From Corythucha ciliata (lineage: Eukaryota > Arthropoda > Insecta > Hemiptera > Tingidae), in contig CM075943.1 in assembly GCA_038030265.1 (NCBI GenBank), positions 38,068,001-38,132,000 on the forward strand: DNA of 64,000 nt. Direction: 5' to 3'. Under the pieces are notes generated by a model. The model searched no databases, was not told the DNA's origin, and saw nothing but the letters and a program-made list of their open reading frames with translations. The position numbers and the translations under genes were made by a program. Shown one piece after another: positions 22,194 through 34,326 of this stretch (position 1 is its first letter; every line of letters begins with the position of its first letter).

Positions 22194-24641
22194 GGCCCGT
22201 ATTTTGGAACGTTCCTTGAAGCTTCCTTGAGTCAAGGCGTCCTTGAGAAGCATCCCTTGACAAGTTTTCGTATTTATGAAACTTCCTCGAGTTGAAGGCT
22301 ACCTTGACTTCAAGGAAGCCTTGGTGAAAATCGTTCCTTGAACCAAGGTAGCTTGTGATCTGCCTTGAGGCTTCCTTCACTTGCAATAGGTCGGTCGTTC
22401 ACTGGAAGCCTTTTCGAGCGGCGCGACAGTGAGCGTACATCCCAAAGGCTCAAATAGTCCAGTCAAACGGTAGTTCTACGTGGACAAAAATCTTGTCTTC
22501 GATTTTTTCACTTTATTCTATGTTTTTTGGGGCGAGGAACACGAATCTGAAGAGATCCAACAATATTTCCTTGTGCGTTTTGAGAAAATCGAGAATTTTT
22601 GCTCATTTTTGTCACTTTTTTCAATTTTTTGCTTATAACTCCTTAATGACGCATTCTGCGGAAAATGTTACCCTCTCATTTTTTGAAAAGCATTGAATTC
22701 TGCGTCGGATCGTTCTTTGTTTTGTTACAATTGACACAGCCGTTTCACCGGTATTGATTTTTTTAAATGGACATTTTTTGCCACTTTTGGTAAAATTAAT
22801 AAAGATTACTAAGGCAGCAACAACTTAAAAACTGCTGTTCCAATCGGAAAATGTCATGAAATCAAAGTGGTCCAGAATTGAATTTTACATAAGTGAAAAG
22901 CCTTGAAACCTACAGGAAAAATCAGGGGTATCAGTTATGCGACAAAAACGCGAAAAAAAGGCGGCCCAAAAACCACGTTTTTCGGCACATTTTTGCCAGT
23001 AGCTCGGGAACTAGTAGTCCAATTTTTTCTATGAAAAACGATCTGAAAGCAGAATGAATTTTCTATCAGACCTATTATATGAAATTGCATTTGAAGATAA
23101 ACATAAGACAGGGCCATAACGTCAAACAATTTGAAATTTTCTGCAAAAAAACGTTTTTTTGTAACATTTCGGCCTATAACTCAAAAACTATCCATCCGAT
23201 TAAACTTTAAAGAAACTCATTTGAAAGCTCGTTAAATTTCCTATAAGGAGTCATGTATGGCGTTTTTATGAAGACCCGATAAGTGGCAATAAAACGCAGT
23301 GGGAAATTCGCAAAAAGAGTAATTTTCCAATAACTCCTTTCTGAAGCCGAACGTTTTTGCCTATTACTATCGAATGAAACCTTCGATGAAAATTGCACTA
23401 TTTTTCAGTGAAAGCTGGAGAAATTTACAGTCAGAAACCATATTTGCCAAATTTGTGAAGGCCCGGAAAATATTCTGTACAGGGCGATCAAAATAGGTTT
23501 TGTTTCAAAAAAGTGGCTATGCCCACTAACTTTGTCCACAAATGTTAAAACTCAACATATCACCAGTATTATAGTTAGCGTCAGAGATTACATCACTCAA
23601 CTGAGAGTTGAACTACTTTTATTTTTTCATACAATTTTGCCAAAAACGACTAAATATGACCATTTAAAAAAAATCAATACCGGCGAAACGGCTGGGTCAA
23701 TAGTGACAAAAGAAATAATGATTCGACGCAAAACTTGATGCTCTTCAAAAAAGAACAGGGTAAAATTTTACGTAGAATGCGTCATTGAGGAGTTGGAAGC
23801 GAAAAACTAAAAAAAGTACCAAAAATTATCAGTTTTTCGCGATTTTGTCAAAACGCACAAGGAAATTTTGTAGGATCTCTTCATATTCGTGTTCCTCACC
23901 CCAAAAAACATAGAATAAAGTGAAAAAATCAAAGACGAGATTTTTGTCCACGCATGGTTTTTTTTTGAATGGAAATTATGACTTCATTGAATATTTACTT
24001 CACAAAGTAAATTATTGTTAGGGTCACGGCAATAATTGACTGTCTTGGGTTGGAATACTCTCAGAAGGTCCGGCAAAACAACGATACGAACCGTCCTAAG
24101 AGGGATGAAGAAATTGAGGAAGGGGGGCAGATTGTTTGAACGGGCCCTGCCTCACACTCACTTTCCGTCGGGACAAGTACTCCGTCATCTTGGAGAACGA
24201 AATTCATAGCCTCGGCCATGGCTGTTGTAGCATTGTCGACAGCTCCCTGGATTTCGATGGTAACACATTCGAGCAGGAAATCGGGAAGAAGATGGTGGGA
24301 CCTTCTATCTTTTACCGGGCAGCTTTAAGTAAAATTATTTCAGTCATAATATGAGTTTAAACGATATTCATATTCAAACCAGATGATTTATTTCACTACT
24401 GTACTGGCGCACTAAGAGAAACGGCGCTTTTCATAGGTTGAATGGGCGTCTAGGGAAAACTCGGTAGCAAATCGTTCCTTGTTAGTCCCTTCCTTGGTAA
24501 AGGAAGCCTTGAGCCAAGTGAAGGAACGTTTCTAAATACGAAAAATGGTCAAGGCGTCCTTCTCAGCAAAGGGCGCCTTTCTCGAGGACGCCTTGACTTC
24601 AAGTCGAGGAGCTGTTGAAGGAACGTTCATAAATACGGGCC
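22194..24641. mobile_element. GGCCCGTA element, copy A2, interrupted by foldback E1
   Basis: Starts 18 bp after A1 and ends ...CATAAATACGGGCC-TAA. Parts 22194-22454 and about 23966-24641 align with A1; the middle is replaced by the E1 foldback, with loss of roughly 100-200 bp of A sequence relative to A3. Confidence 0.75.
22455..23952. mobile_element. Foldback element E1 with TAGTCCAG left end, nested in A2
   Basis: The left end is AAA-TAGTCCAGTCAAACGG. From CGTGGACAAAAATC (22479) inward for about 400 bp the sequence is the inverse of about 23560-23952. The right arm stops at GTCCACG, so the terminal TAGTCCAG copy on the right is missing. The arms carry 'TATAACTCCTTAATGACGCATTCTGCGG'-like text, of which only the first 20 bases are TATAACTCCTTAATGACGCA. 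Open frames within are arm mirrors. Confidence 0.7.
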
Positions 24642-24644
24642 TAA

Positions 24645-26310
24645 GTTCTTTTTTGGGTCTGCTCTGTTCAAAAACCGTGTCGTTGGTCAAAATAATGAAA
24701 AACTGGTGAATACTTCCAATTTGCACGCCTATCAACACCGGAGGAAGGTTCGCAGTAATTCAAACTACCGCCATACGTGAAAGGAATGGGATTAATAAAA
24801 CCTAAGCTGAATCAAAGCGAGAGAAAATGCTGATTACAGTCTTCGTTGCGTAAACATGACAACTAAATGAAGTATTGTGAACTCGAAAGCGCCGGAGATT
24901 ACTACAATTAGGAAGAACACACCGAGTTTTATTTATTCGGCAAAGGCCTCGGGGGTGAACTTACTCGACAAAAAGTCTCACTAATTTATCATTCTTGCGA
25001 TGAATGCAAGCTTCAATGGATAACCACGCCGTTTCATAACCACGATCCCGATGATGGCAATCAATCAGCGAGCACAGATAAATAGTAGAGGGAGCGTAAA
25101 CAAAACAAAAAATTGGCACACTTCCCCTTGACACTTCCCTTTCTCTAGGAGTCCAAATAATGGGGTGAGAAAACTATTGGAAACGATCATACAAGACGAA
25201 GCATTGAAGTTTGAAAAAGAATTTAAACATAAAACTGCTGCTTTTGCTGACAGCTAAAAGTTTCATCTGCGGAAGATTAGCTTCATAAATTAGTAAAAAA
25301 TTTATGGGAAACCTCATCCAACACTTTTTCCCCCCCCTAAACTGGGCACTGAGAGGGGAAATGGGACATGTGTATCTTGCATCACATTTACTATTAATAC
25401 ACTCCCCCTATTTCTTATCTGTGCACGCTGGAATCAATAGTTTAGGTAAGGCTCTATAAGTTCCTACGAGTACTGACAGTCCGTAATGTTTGTCCCCCCC
25501 CCCCCCACATGCGATCAAATATGATGTCTCTCATTTGCTGCTCCGGTCATGTAGGTTACGCTCACCAGCCAACACAAGCCCTTCCCTCTCTAAAGAACTA
25601 CATATTATGGCGGGTAACCGTGTTGTTGGTCAAATGAAAAACTGGTGAATACTTCCAATTTGCACGGCTATCAACACCGGAGATGCAATGTCAGTACCTG
25701 TGTGTAACTATGGCTTTTCTAGTTTAGGTTTAATCAAGGTCTATATATAAGAAGGTCTGCTCTTGTCCAATGTTGTGCGGAGTGGGGGTAATGTGGGCAG
25801 ATGACTTCAATGAGGAATTTCACATTTTCCAAAAATTTTTTTTTTCGATGAGTCATATCAATCCTTCCACGTAAATAAATAAATATTTTATACTCTTCAG
25901 AAATATTTTTTATTTCTTAACAAAAGTTGGCATATATGAAATCCCGCCAAAACGAACATTTTCCGCAACCTAATATCCCTATATTATTACAATAATTCTC
26001 TGTCCTTTCCATGCCTCTAAATAGCTCATGTTCCTCCATTATTTTATTATTTGAGAGCTCCAGTAGAAAATAAGGCAAAGAAACACAACAAACCGCTCTC
26101 CGACAGCTACGTTACAGGTAATTTTTTTCGGAAGGTGCATACTACACAAACATGCTGTGAAGCATGCCCACTTAGTGATGGACTCTCGAACGTGTTGCTT
26201 CATTTCGATAGTTCGATTTGTTCACTCCCACCAAAAATATTAAAGAAATTAACAAAAAAATATTTTACTACGCTCACTATGGTTACGTAAAGACGATACT
26301 CGGTGATCAG
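24645..26310. other. Intron sequence with a ~65-bp direct repeat
   Basis: A block at 24676-24744 (GAAAAACTGGTGAATACTTCC, ATCAACACCGGAG) recurs at 25618-25684. The stretch 25345-25435 (CATGTGTATCTTGCATCACA, ATTTCTTATCTGTGCACGCTGG) resembles 60690-60770 in intron 5, so it is a dispersed repeat. A C13 run lies at 25494-25506. No gene recognised. Confidence 0.6.
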
Positions 26311-26428
26311 CCCCCCTATTCTGTAACTCTTAACGCGAGCGTTAGCAAAATTTCTCAGCTGATAACTTGAATTATTCAACTTGTTTATTTCGCTAACGCA
26401 CGCGTTAAGAGTTACAGAATAGGGGGGC
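26311..26428. mobile_element. 118-bp palindromic MITE (GCCCCCCTATTCTGTAAC ends)
   Basis: Left arm GCCCCCCTATTCTGTAACTC-TTAACGCG and right arm CGCGTTAAGAGTTACAGAAT-AGGGGGGC pair almost perfectly; the inner loop is about 50 bp. Confidence 0.8.
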
Positions 26429-26974
26429 ATGTGTCCTAAAATTATTCCCGGTGCTTTTTTTTTGGAGAAGGAGCAAAGAGGAAGCTCATTCCACAAAACT
26501 TAAGGGCGGGTGAGAGTCCATTACTAAGTGGAAAGACTTTAGCTGGCGTGTTTTAAATAGCCTAAAACTTCAAAAATTGCGTATTGTTTAACTGTTGGAT
26601 TATTTTATGATCGGGTCACAATTTATGCTCTATTTTAGAACAAATAAACCTTAAAAAATAGTTTTATGAATAAGTTCTGAACTTCTGACCCATCCCTGGT
26701 AGAAAAATCCAATAGAAATGTACAAAATATGTGCCATATTTTCTTGCCAGTCACCAGCTTCTCGCAAGAATGTCTGGGCAGATAAGTTACGGTCCTGTAA
26801 CGCTTTCTCGGTCAGGTTCCTGCCGTTCTCAATGGGATAAAATATGGCCAGAAATAGCTAGCATTTTCAGTTGATTACTGGTCAGAAAGCTATTATCTTT
26901 CTAGCTGGTAAATACATATTTCTGGGCACCCACTGCTGCAGACTTAATTTTTTAATTATTAGGAACTTTACAAA
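26429..26974. other. Intron sequence, no gene recognised
   Basis: Contains the AAGGGCGGGTGAGAGTCCAT block (26502) that resembles 17466. Confidence 0.5.
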
Positions 26975-29119
26975 TAGTCCAGGAGCAGGTTCGAAAATCG
27001 TGCACTTTTGAGTCGAGCTTTTAAACTTTGCAGGCGTGTTCTAGATGGCTGATGAGTTGATTTTAAGATTGGAGGCAATCGCGACATCGCATAGGACGGC
27101 TGTTATTCAAGATAGCCGTTGGAAATATTAGTATTTCCACCGTATCAGCGCTTTTTTCAAACTCTTTCCGGGTTGAAGCGCTGTTAAGGACTACATTAGA
27201 CTGCTCATTTGGATCCTAGTTAGAATACCCCCCCCCCCCAACTCTATCACCGTCATGCGCACTTTTCCACGTTTTCCAACAGACGTGCACTAAGATACGG
27301 AACCTCCTTGAAATATAGAATAGGATGCACAATTTTTATAATCATATTAAAAACGTTTTATATTTAACCATTTAAAAATGTCAATAAAGTAATAATTCCA
27401 AAATCTGGCTCCCTAAAATGCCGGATACGTTTAGAAACTCTCATTAGGTAACGTTATTAAGCTATTTGAAGAGCCGTGATCTTAAATTTACCATCGATTC
27501 TTAAAATTACAGCGGTACTGGTATTTCGCTGTTTCAACACCCATCCGAAGATTGTGAAGGTTCAGCATAGCAAGGGCAGATCCGAGACCTCTCTCAGAGG
27601 GGGGGGGGGGGATTCGACACGTTCTCCCCACAAGTACAACCCCAAAACCTGCCCACCCTTCCCTATGTTTTGAGAGATTTTGCAAGCTCGGGGGTGGGGG
27701 GTGGGGTAATTCTGCTGTTACCCCCCCCCCACCTGGAACCACCTACGCAGCACAGCCTTTAAAGCTGGTGCAAAAAACAGGGAACAAGCTAGAAGCTCTG
27801 TTGAGTTACTACACTGAGGTTCACACTGTTCTTGCTCAGAAAGTAGCACCACATATCCCAACATTTCACGGTCTTGAACAGATCTGGAATCGCCATAAAA
27901 ATTTCATGGAGTATCAGCGTGATGGAAACGGCTTTGCAAAAGAAGACGAATGGTGTCAACATGTTTCTCAGGTAAGCAATACTGAATCAGAAACCGACAT
28001 CAGTGCACAGCGTGGAATTTCCTGGGCTGCCCATCATGCAAATAATGTAGTTATAGAAGGGCTTAATTCAACAATGACCACGTCCACAGCACTACTTCCT
28101 CTCTCACGCTATGATCATTGTTCGAAAATCTATCGACGTGTTGAGTCCGGGGCAGACTTCAGTTATAACTTTCGATCAACCTCTGTTCAAAATCGCCAAA
28201 GATATTCATTGGAACTGGCCAGAAGCCTACATTGAGGACAATATTGTGATTATTCTGGGTGGACTAGCACACATTAAGATGGCCCTACTGAAAACACTTG
28301 GCGATATGATCATGATGCGCAATATCATGGGAATTCCAACATAACGCGCATGACAATGATAAAGTGGGGGGGGGGTATTCTAACTAGGATGCAAATGCCC
28401 CCTTGAAAAAGCCAAATGTTTCCTCAAATTATTTCTGAATTAGTCATGCATAAATAGTTCGATTCTTTCGTTAAAAATTCAGAATTGTACGTGAAGGAGT
28501 TTTACTTGAAGTCCGATGACGACAATTTTTGGCTGGAGACACTTATTTACGCTAGTAACGCGCGAGAAATAGGTCGGAAACGTGTGAAATATTGTAATTA
28601 TTGGAAATCAGCTCGAATTACGGCTGCCACATTGGTTTTATGGATCGGCTCTGAACCACAAATTACGCCCTCATATGTGAGAGACACGTTCATAAGAAAA
28701 TCTTGCGCAAATCGGGGATCCTCAGCAGCCCTTGAAAGGGAGTTGAACTCGGGGCATAGAATACATTTGTAGCTCCACCAGCTGGGGGGCGATTTGGGGT
28801 TTGAGGCGAAATTTCAGCTGTAGACACCCTAGGACAAGGGTGGAATGCAATGGACTTGAAAGAGATGCTCTTAGTATCCAAATTCGGCGAGCATGGAAAA
28901 TCATTTTTTTATGTGAAGATGCGTAAAAGAAGCTGCTGCATGATCCACGTGCGGGATTAATTGATCGCTCCAATGGTTGTTTTCGAACTCAGGGCAGTGT
29001 AATGTAGATCTTAACAGCGCTTCAACCCGGAATGAGTTTGAAAAAAGCGCTGAAACGGCGGAAATACCAAAATTTCCAACGGCTATCTTGAATCTTTTCT
29101 TGAATCTGCTCCTGGACTA
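26975..29119 (+). mobile_element. Element E2 with TAGTCCAGGAGCAG ends and AAA/AAA flanks
   Basis: Left end AAA-TAGTCCAGGAGCAG; right end is the inverse, CTGCTCCTGGACTA-AAA, giving matching 3-bp flanks. A conserved arm (CAAGATAGCCGTTGGAAAT, AGCGCTTTTTTCAAACTC) occurs at 27110-27190 and inverted at about 29020-29095. A further arm part, CCTAGTTAGAATAC followed by a C run, is at 27213-27239 and inverted at 28364-28390. The left arm has about 95 bp extra and the right arm is split by about 570 bp. The interior holds a broken transposase-like gene. Confidence 0.75.
27768..28344 (+). pseudogene. Transposon-borne protein fragment, same superfamily as the gene at 45.3-49.4 kb
   Basis: Two overlapping frames, 27768-28235 and 28111-28344, join into one reading by a shift near 28120. 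The first has FHGLEQIWNRHKNFMEYQR and ISWAAHHANN; the second has SPGQTSVITFDQPLFKIAKD, then NIVIILGGLAHIKMALLKTLGD. The T-x-DQPL(Y/F)xxA ... LGG(F/L)H pattern also occurs in the frame at 45892 (VTMDQPLYLKAREI ... LILGGFHMLMSYLG). From memory this belongs to a family of large uncharacterised transposon proteins common in arthropods and cnidarians. N- and C-terminal parts are missing. Fragment, not functional. Confidence 0.65.
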
Positions 29120-30147
29120 AAAGAACAATTTTTTGAATCAGCATGTTAAGTATTTGACCAATTTTGGGGTGGAAGAGAGTTATTTCGTTGGTCCAAGTAG
29201 CACTGTACTCTTTAAAAATCTTTATCGGAGGATTCGAGCCTGATAACTCTCCCATCAGAGTGCAAATAATAGTAACAGCCACGATTTCAAATAAATGTAA
29301 TGGTTGATATTCACCTTTTATGAACTCGTATGCAGAGGTTTATCTATGAAAGGTTTTTTAACAGTTGTCTCTCTCGTAGCGGTGAAACACTGAGCAGCAT
29401 TATTACTTAAAAGAATATTTTTAACGCATTCACAAGGCTCCTTGTCAACCATTGGTCCTTTTCGATGCATGGGTTAATTATTGAGCACTAAGAATAGACG
29501 AAGACGAGTATTATTAGTATTATACTATAGGTACACATCACCAACACGACTATACTTTCCGCTTCTTTACGAATTCCCTGATCAAATTTGTAGGGGTTCT
29601 ATTCATGGCCTTAGTGTCTACGTACCACTACTGAACGATTTTTCTTAACAAAACTTTGTCGTCCTCTAGGAGACTCTCTAGCTCCTCGCCGAATTGAGGA
29701 ATAGTATAGTTAATTACTTAACTAGACGAGAAAGTGAGGTTTTTCCTCTTCTTTGGTTTGGCTGGCGAGGCGGAGACCTGCTAAAAAAGACGAGCAGAAA
29801 AATTCACTTTTTTCGAGTTAAGTACAATATTTTCCTCACGACTCTTCATTTTAAAAGGCAATAAATACTTATCAGTAAACGATAAACTGTTGTTTTAAAG
29901 AGATGTGAACCTATAGCTCGTCAAGAAGAACATGAACCCGCGGACAGCGCTTGCTCATTCGATTACTTGCAACTTATCTTCCCTCTACTTTCATTGCCGA
30001 ATTGGTTGTCCCATTTTTCACCAAAGATAAGTGTTATTATCAAGCCGAAGTTCCATGGAGGGGACAGGAATGATATCTAGAGGGGCAGATCACAGGAGGG
30101 CGAGGTCCACGTTTAACTTGACTGGCTATTGGGGGTTGTAGTTATCA
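29120..30147. other. Intron sequence, no gene recognised
   Basis: AT-rich; the minus-strand frame 29022-29282 straddles the end of E2 and is a chance frame. Confidence 0.5.
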
Positions 30148-30159
30148 CTAGCGGCACTA

Positions 30160-30342
30160 AGGAACCTTTAAAGACGAGTAGACGCATACGGCGCCATGTT
30201 CGTTCTTATCAGTTTAATAAGATAGGTTGGGGGTGGTTTGTTGACATTCACAAAACATGAACAAAAGGTGGATTTTACAAGGCTGATAATTGATAAGAGC
30301 GAACATGGCGTCTTTGATTTTACCTGTCTGATTATGGGTTCT
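30160..30342. mobile_element. 183-bp non-autonomous element flanked by a 12-bp direct repeat
   Basis: The word CTAGCGGCACTA stands immediately before (30148-30159) and after (30343-30354). The element starts AGGAACC and ends GGGTTCT; inside, GGCGCCATGTTCGTTCTTAT pairs with GATAAGAGCGAACATGGCG. The flanking repeat looks like a target-site duplication longer than the 8 bp of hAT elements. Confidence 0.65.
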
Positions 30343-30354
30343 CTAGCGGCACTA

Positions 30355-31555
30355 GTATCGTTAAATGATAACAAGTCTTGTGTATTTTAAAAGTGTTTTT
30401 TCGTGGTCAACGTCCGTAACATAATGGGAAAAAAGTAGTCAGTTGGCCTAAAGTGACGAGAACAGAAAAAACATGGTCTCTGTTACACGTATACTCGAAC
30501 GTCAAGCAAGCCCCCAAGCCTTTCGGCGGTCGACTTTCTCCCAACACTGGGTTAACCGTTGAACCCTCAATTTTTGGAAAACAATGAAATGACAATGTTG
30601 TGTCTCGATTACGATGGGAAGAGCAACCAAAGACACAGCAGTTTTCTCTGGATTCACCCTTGAGAGACATCCCACGAGCGCCTTATCATTTCTTTATTGG
30701 TACTCGCCAGCTCACCGTTTCGTTTTAGTGCTCAGAGAACGGCACGGATTCAGCAAAATGGTCGAAAACGTTTTTGAATCGGTGTTTTCGAGTTTTCTTG
30801 TTCCAACAAATAGCCGACAGCGAAAGTTTCTGTACGGGTGTACTGCGCACCCACATAACCGTCTTGTTTTCTTGATTCGGTGATGCCAAAGGTACAATAT
30901 TGAGGCCTCCTCGTCACCGTCGGAATATTTAGCCGTAGTTCACAGTAAAAAAGTGTCACTGACCAACATTTTTGATAAATGAACTTTCTCATTGCAGAAA
31001 ACCTTTGTTTTAGTTTGTTGTCAAACGACAACAACATATCACATGGAGTACCGGACTCAATGTTTCTCTGAAACGCCGCCAGATATCGTATCCCTTAGCT
31101 ACAATCGCCAATAGGTTATTTTATTTAAGTATGGAGAAAAAAAACAAAAACAAAAGAAAGATACCCTTTGCATCTACCAGATGTTAAAAAGCAAAAGTAA
31201 AAATAAGAATCATATTTTCACAGTTTGAAATAACCTCAACTTCCGCGTTGGAAAATGGCGCAAAAAAGTATTCCGTCCTAAGTAGTGAGAAAAGTTCTAT
31301 TTATGACCTTCCAATAAATTGTGTGAGGCGGGATGAGTGGGACAATTATTCCAGGCTTTATCCGTTTCTCGACTACGTCTCGTTCGTCTAACAACTCTCG
31401 CACGATATTTCACACTTTCCGTACTTGTTATGAAATGTACTAATTTTGGCTACACTCGACTTTCGTCAAGTCGGAAAGCGCTGATTGACGGGAAGCACCT
31501 GGGAGGCAAATGATGACTTCGACAGAGACTGAGGGCCGTATTCAGAAACCAATCC
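30355..31555. other. Intron sequence, no gene recognised
   Basis: A stretch at 30940-31030 (CAGTAAAAAAGTGTCACTGA, CCAACATTTTTGATA) is a diverged match to 34868-34950. The frames at 30614-30883 (+) and 30712-31037 (-) overlap and carry no motif I know. Confidence 0.5.
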
Positions 31556-31890
31556 AAGTCCAGCCAATATGAATATAAAAAAGGGGTTCACCTTACATCG
31601 AAAGTGGTGTTGATTTTTTTGTCTTGTATTGTTTCTGTAGGTTATAAGTCAAGGAATCCGAGTTTTCATCGTCCTAACCCTTGTGCTAACTTCAGGGCAA
31701 GCCAAAAACCGTCGATTTTTGGGATTTTTCGGGTTGTAGGCGAATAACTTCTTTCCTATGCTTCCTAGCTCAACGATAGCTATATTCATATTAGTAGATT
31801 ACAAAATACTCTAAATGATTCACCCTTTGAGTTTTTTTGTGCAACCAATATCAACGGAGCTATGAATCGCCAACAAAGAGGTTAATTCAC

Positions 31891-32681
31891 AACTAGTACA
31901 GTAAAATTATTATTTGACCCAGAAATTCAAAAGAACGGGAGAACTTTTGGTGCAAATTGCTCGTTGCCCTTTAACTAACACAGCATAAAATCCTCCCTAG
32001 GATACCGCGTCGGATTGAGAAGCAGCTTTTGGTAGAAATTGTATTTCGTTGAAGAAAAAACATGATTTTTTTTTTTATTCTGAAAGCGTGGTCGACCATA
32101 AGCACGATGAGATGTATTTCCAACGAATTATTCATCAATAAAACCATTAAAAAATGTTTGAAAGTAGTTAATTCGAAATTTCTGTTTTCGCTCCAAGCGA
32201 TTTTATACTCTGCCCCTCCTGCCTATATCATGTGTAACGTAATTATTTCAGATAGAGTCCTACTGCGGCAGCTTATACATTATACTGATGCAAAATATTA
32301 TTATCTTTTTTGTTTTGATAGTGATTGATAAAATCATATTATACATATTATTATACATATAAAAATTAGGTAATTGACTATGATGTCTGTACTTTTACGG
32401 AGGTTCACTCACTTTTTCATTGGACGTAGCCAATACTTTGGTCTACATAAGTTTTTCGGCCCGACCTGATTAAGAAAACACGGGAGAAATGATGAATCCG
32501 ATAATTATGCGCAATTTATTAACTTACACTTATACACGCACCTTTGCAATATGGAGTTTTGAATTTCCGTAGAGATCTTGAAAACTTCGGAAAGGTATTC
32601 ACAAAGCTCCCAGTTTGTTACGGTCGCTGCAGATTATTTAAATCGGCCTTTCAAATTCCACCTGGGTCATTTATGATCTCT
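31891..32681. other. Interior of E3, no gene recognised
   Basis: The plus-strand frame 32062-32328 is AT-rich and has no motif I know. AT-rich microsatellite-like text (ATTATACAT)n at about 32338-32360. Confidence 0.5.
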
Positions 32682-34326
32682 AAAGCCCCGTCTACATAAG
32701 ACGCAAGGACGCTGTCGCAGGACGCAGCGCAGAACGCAGGAAGCAAGTCCACTTTTCACTGTCTACATAAAACGCAAGGCTCCGTCGTGCGTTGAGCCAA
32801 TCATATGTCACGTTATAAAATAAAAAGTGAAAGAGAAGTTCTAATCACTTTATCTTGACATTGTTATGTTATCGTACTCCACTAATTCCAGTCAGCATTG
32901 TATTTTCACACTTTCAAGTCAATTTAATAATTTTATGGATAAGATAGCTAAAAAGTTAGGATGTTGTCACGTTATTCACCATCTGTGTTTCGGCGATGGT
33001 CTTCAAAATGCGGCTGAGGGAAAAATAAAATAGAAGAAGGGGTCGTCAGTGGTGGCTTCGTGCATTAACGAAAGAATGATGTTCGGCTGCTATGAAACAT
33101 TGAGAATCGCGGATCATGAGGAGTTTTTTTGAGTTAGGGGGATGTGACCTTCGAAATTCGAGGATCTTTTTGAAAGGGTGACTCCATATCTCGAGAAGAA
33201 AAGCAACCGAACTACTTCACCAGTTGCTTTACTTGTGTGAACGCTTTCGTACGTCCACCCTGGTAGCGTATATTGCATATTCATTTAATTGTACTTATAA
33301 CGATTCGTTTGTAGTTATCGCAGGTGCAAGGAAATACGGAAAAAAAGCAGTCCGTGGACATGGATGTTTCGAGTCGGCTGCTCAACTGTTATAAAATTAC
33401 ATCCCGGAAGTTTGCAAGGCAATATGGCTTGATTTACTACCAAATATTTTGCCAGTCAAGACAGGGAATGCTTTAAAATTTTCAGATATTCGGGTAAAAT
33501 TACACAGATACCCCAGTATTTAACTTGAAAACAAATAGATCCATAAATATAAGGTACTTACTACCAGTAACTGCATGTTTTCTTAATTGGCACATATACG
33601 TATATTACTATAATACACACCAAGTTGTGAGGGTGCTACGATCTTGTAGACAATAGGACCTTCCCAACCACTATCCCCCACTATTAGCCGTGTACTGAAC
33701 AGTACAAAATCATCCAAATGCCGACTTACACCCTGAGACGCTGAGTGAATTAAATACATTCTTCAAACTTGAAGGTACGTTTATTTCAGAATCACCCCGA
33801 GCCGGGGGGTGAGCCGGAAATATCCTCTAGTAGGCGGGGCCTATTTCACCGCAGTTGAATTCTATTGGTTTTATTAGTTCAAACTTGACGACGGCTACTG
33901 AACATCAAATGCTATTGGCCGAACGCAAGAAGTTGACGCGAGAAGTTGACATTGGTTCAACTCTGCGTTGCGTCCTGCGTTCTGTGCAGCGTCCCACAAC
34001 GCCAACTTAAACGTTCTACAAAGACGACAATGAACATTTTTAAATGAAATAATTAACAACTCTAAGCTGTAGAAGAAAACAGGGAGCCATTCGAGCGGAG
34101 TTCTATGTGTTTAAAAATGTGATTAAACATTTGTTTTTGATAATTTTGGGATTTTGAAAATTTCAACAATCAATGTAGCAGTGGAAAGAACCTCAAACCT
34201 AGACCCTGCCTTCTAAACTTAAATGCGATTGGCTGAACGCAACCGCGGACGCGAGAGTTGGCTGAAATTCGCGTTGCTTCCTGCGTTCTGCGGCGGCGTC
34301 CTTGCGTCTTATGTAGAAGGGGCTTT
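32682..34326. mobile_element. PIF/Harbinger-like element with AAAGCCCCGTCTACATAAG ends
   Basis: Left terminus TAAAGCCCCGTCTACATAAG-ACGCAAGGACGC; the right terminus is the inverse (GTCTTATGTAGAAGGGGCTT-TA). Extra GCGTTGCGTCCTGCGTTCTG words lie near both ends, giving compound inverted repeats. The interior holds a decayed Harbinger-type coding stretch (next entry). About 1.64 kb. Confidence 0.7.
33041..33230 (+). pseudogene. Harbinger-type transposase N-terminal remnant
   Basis: Conceptual pieces in different frames read RQWWLRALTKE, then CYETLRIADHEEFFEL, then NFEDLFERVTPYLEKK followed by NRTTSPVAL. The order RxWxR ... L..L...D...F....RM....F..LL..V.P.I.K.DT..R..I is typical of the start of HARBI1/ALP1-like transposases. 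At least three frame changes and stops (TGA at about 33073) break it. The nuclease domain is not recognisable. Confidence 0.55.

Noticed and set aside
26975..29119. Helitron
   Set aside because: Inverted ends and 3-bp identical flanks are seen. Helitrons have neither inverted ends nor target duplication.
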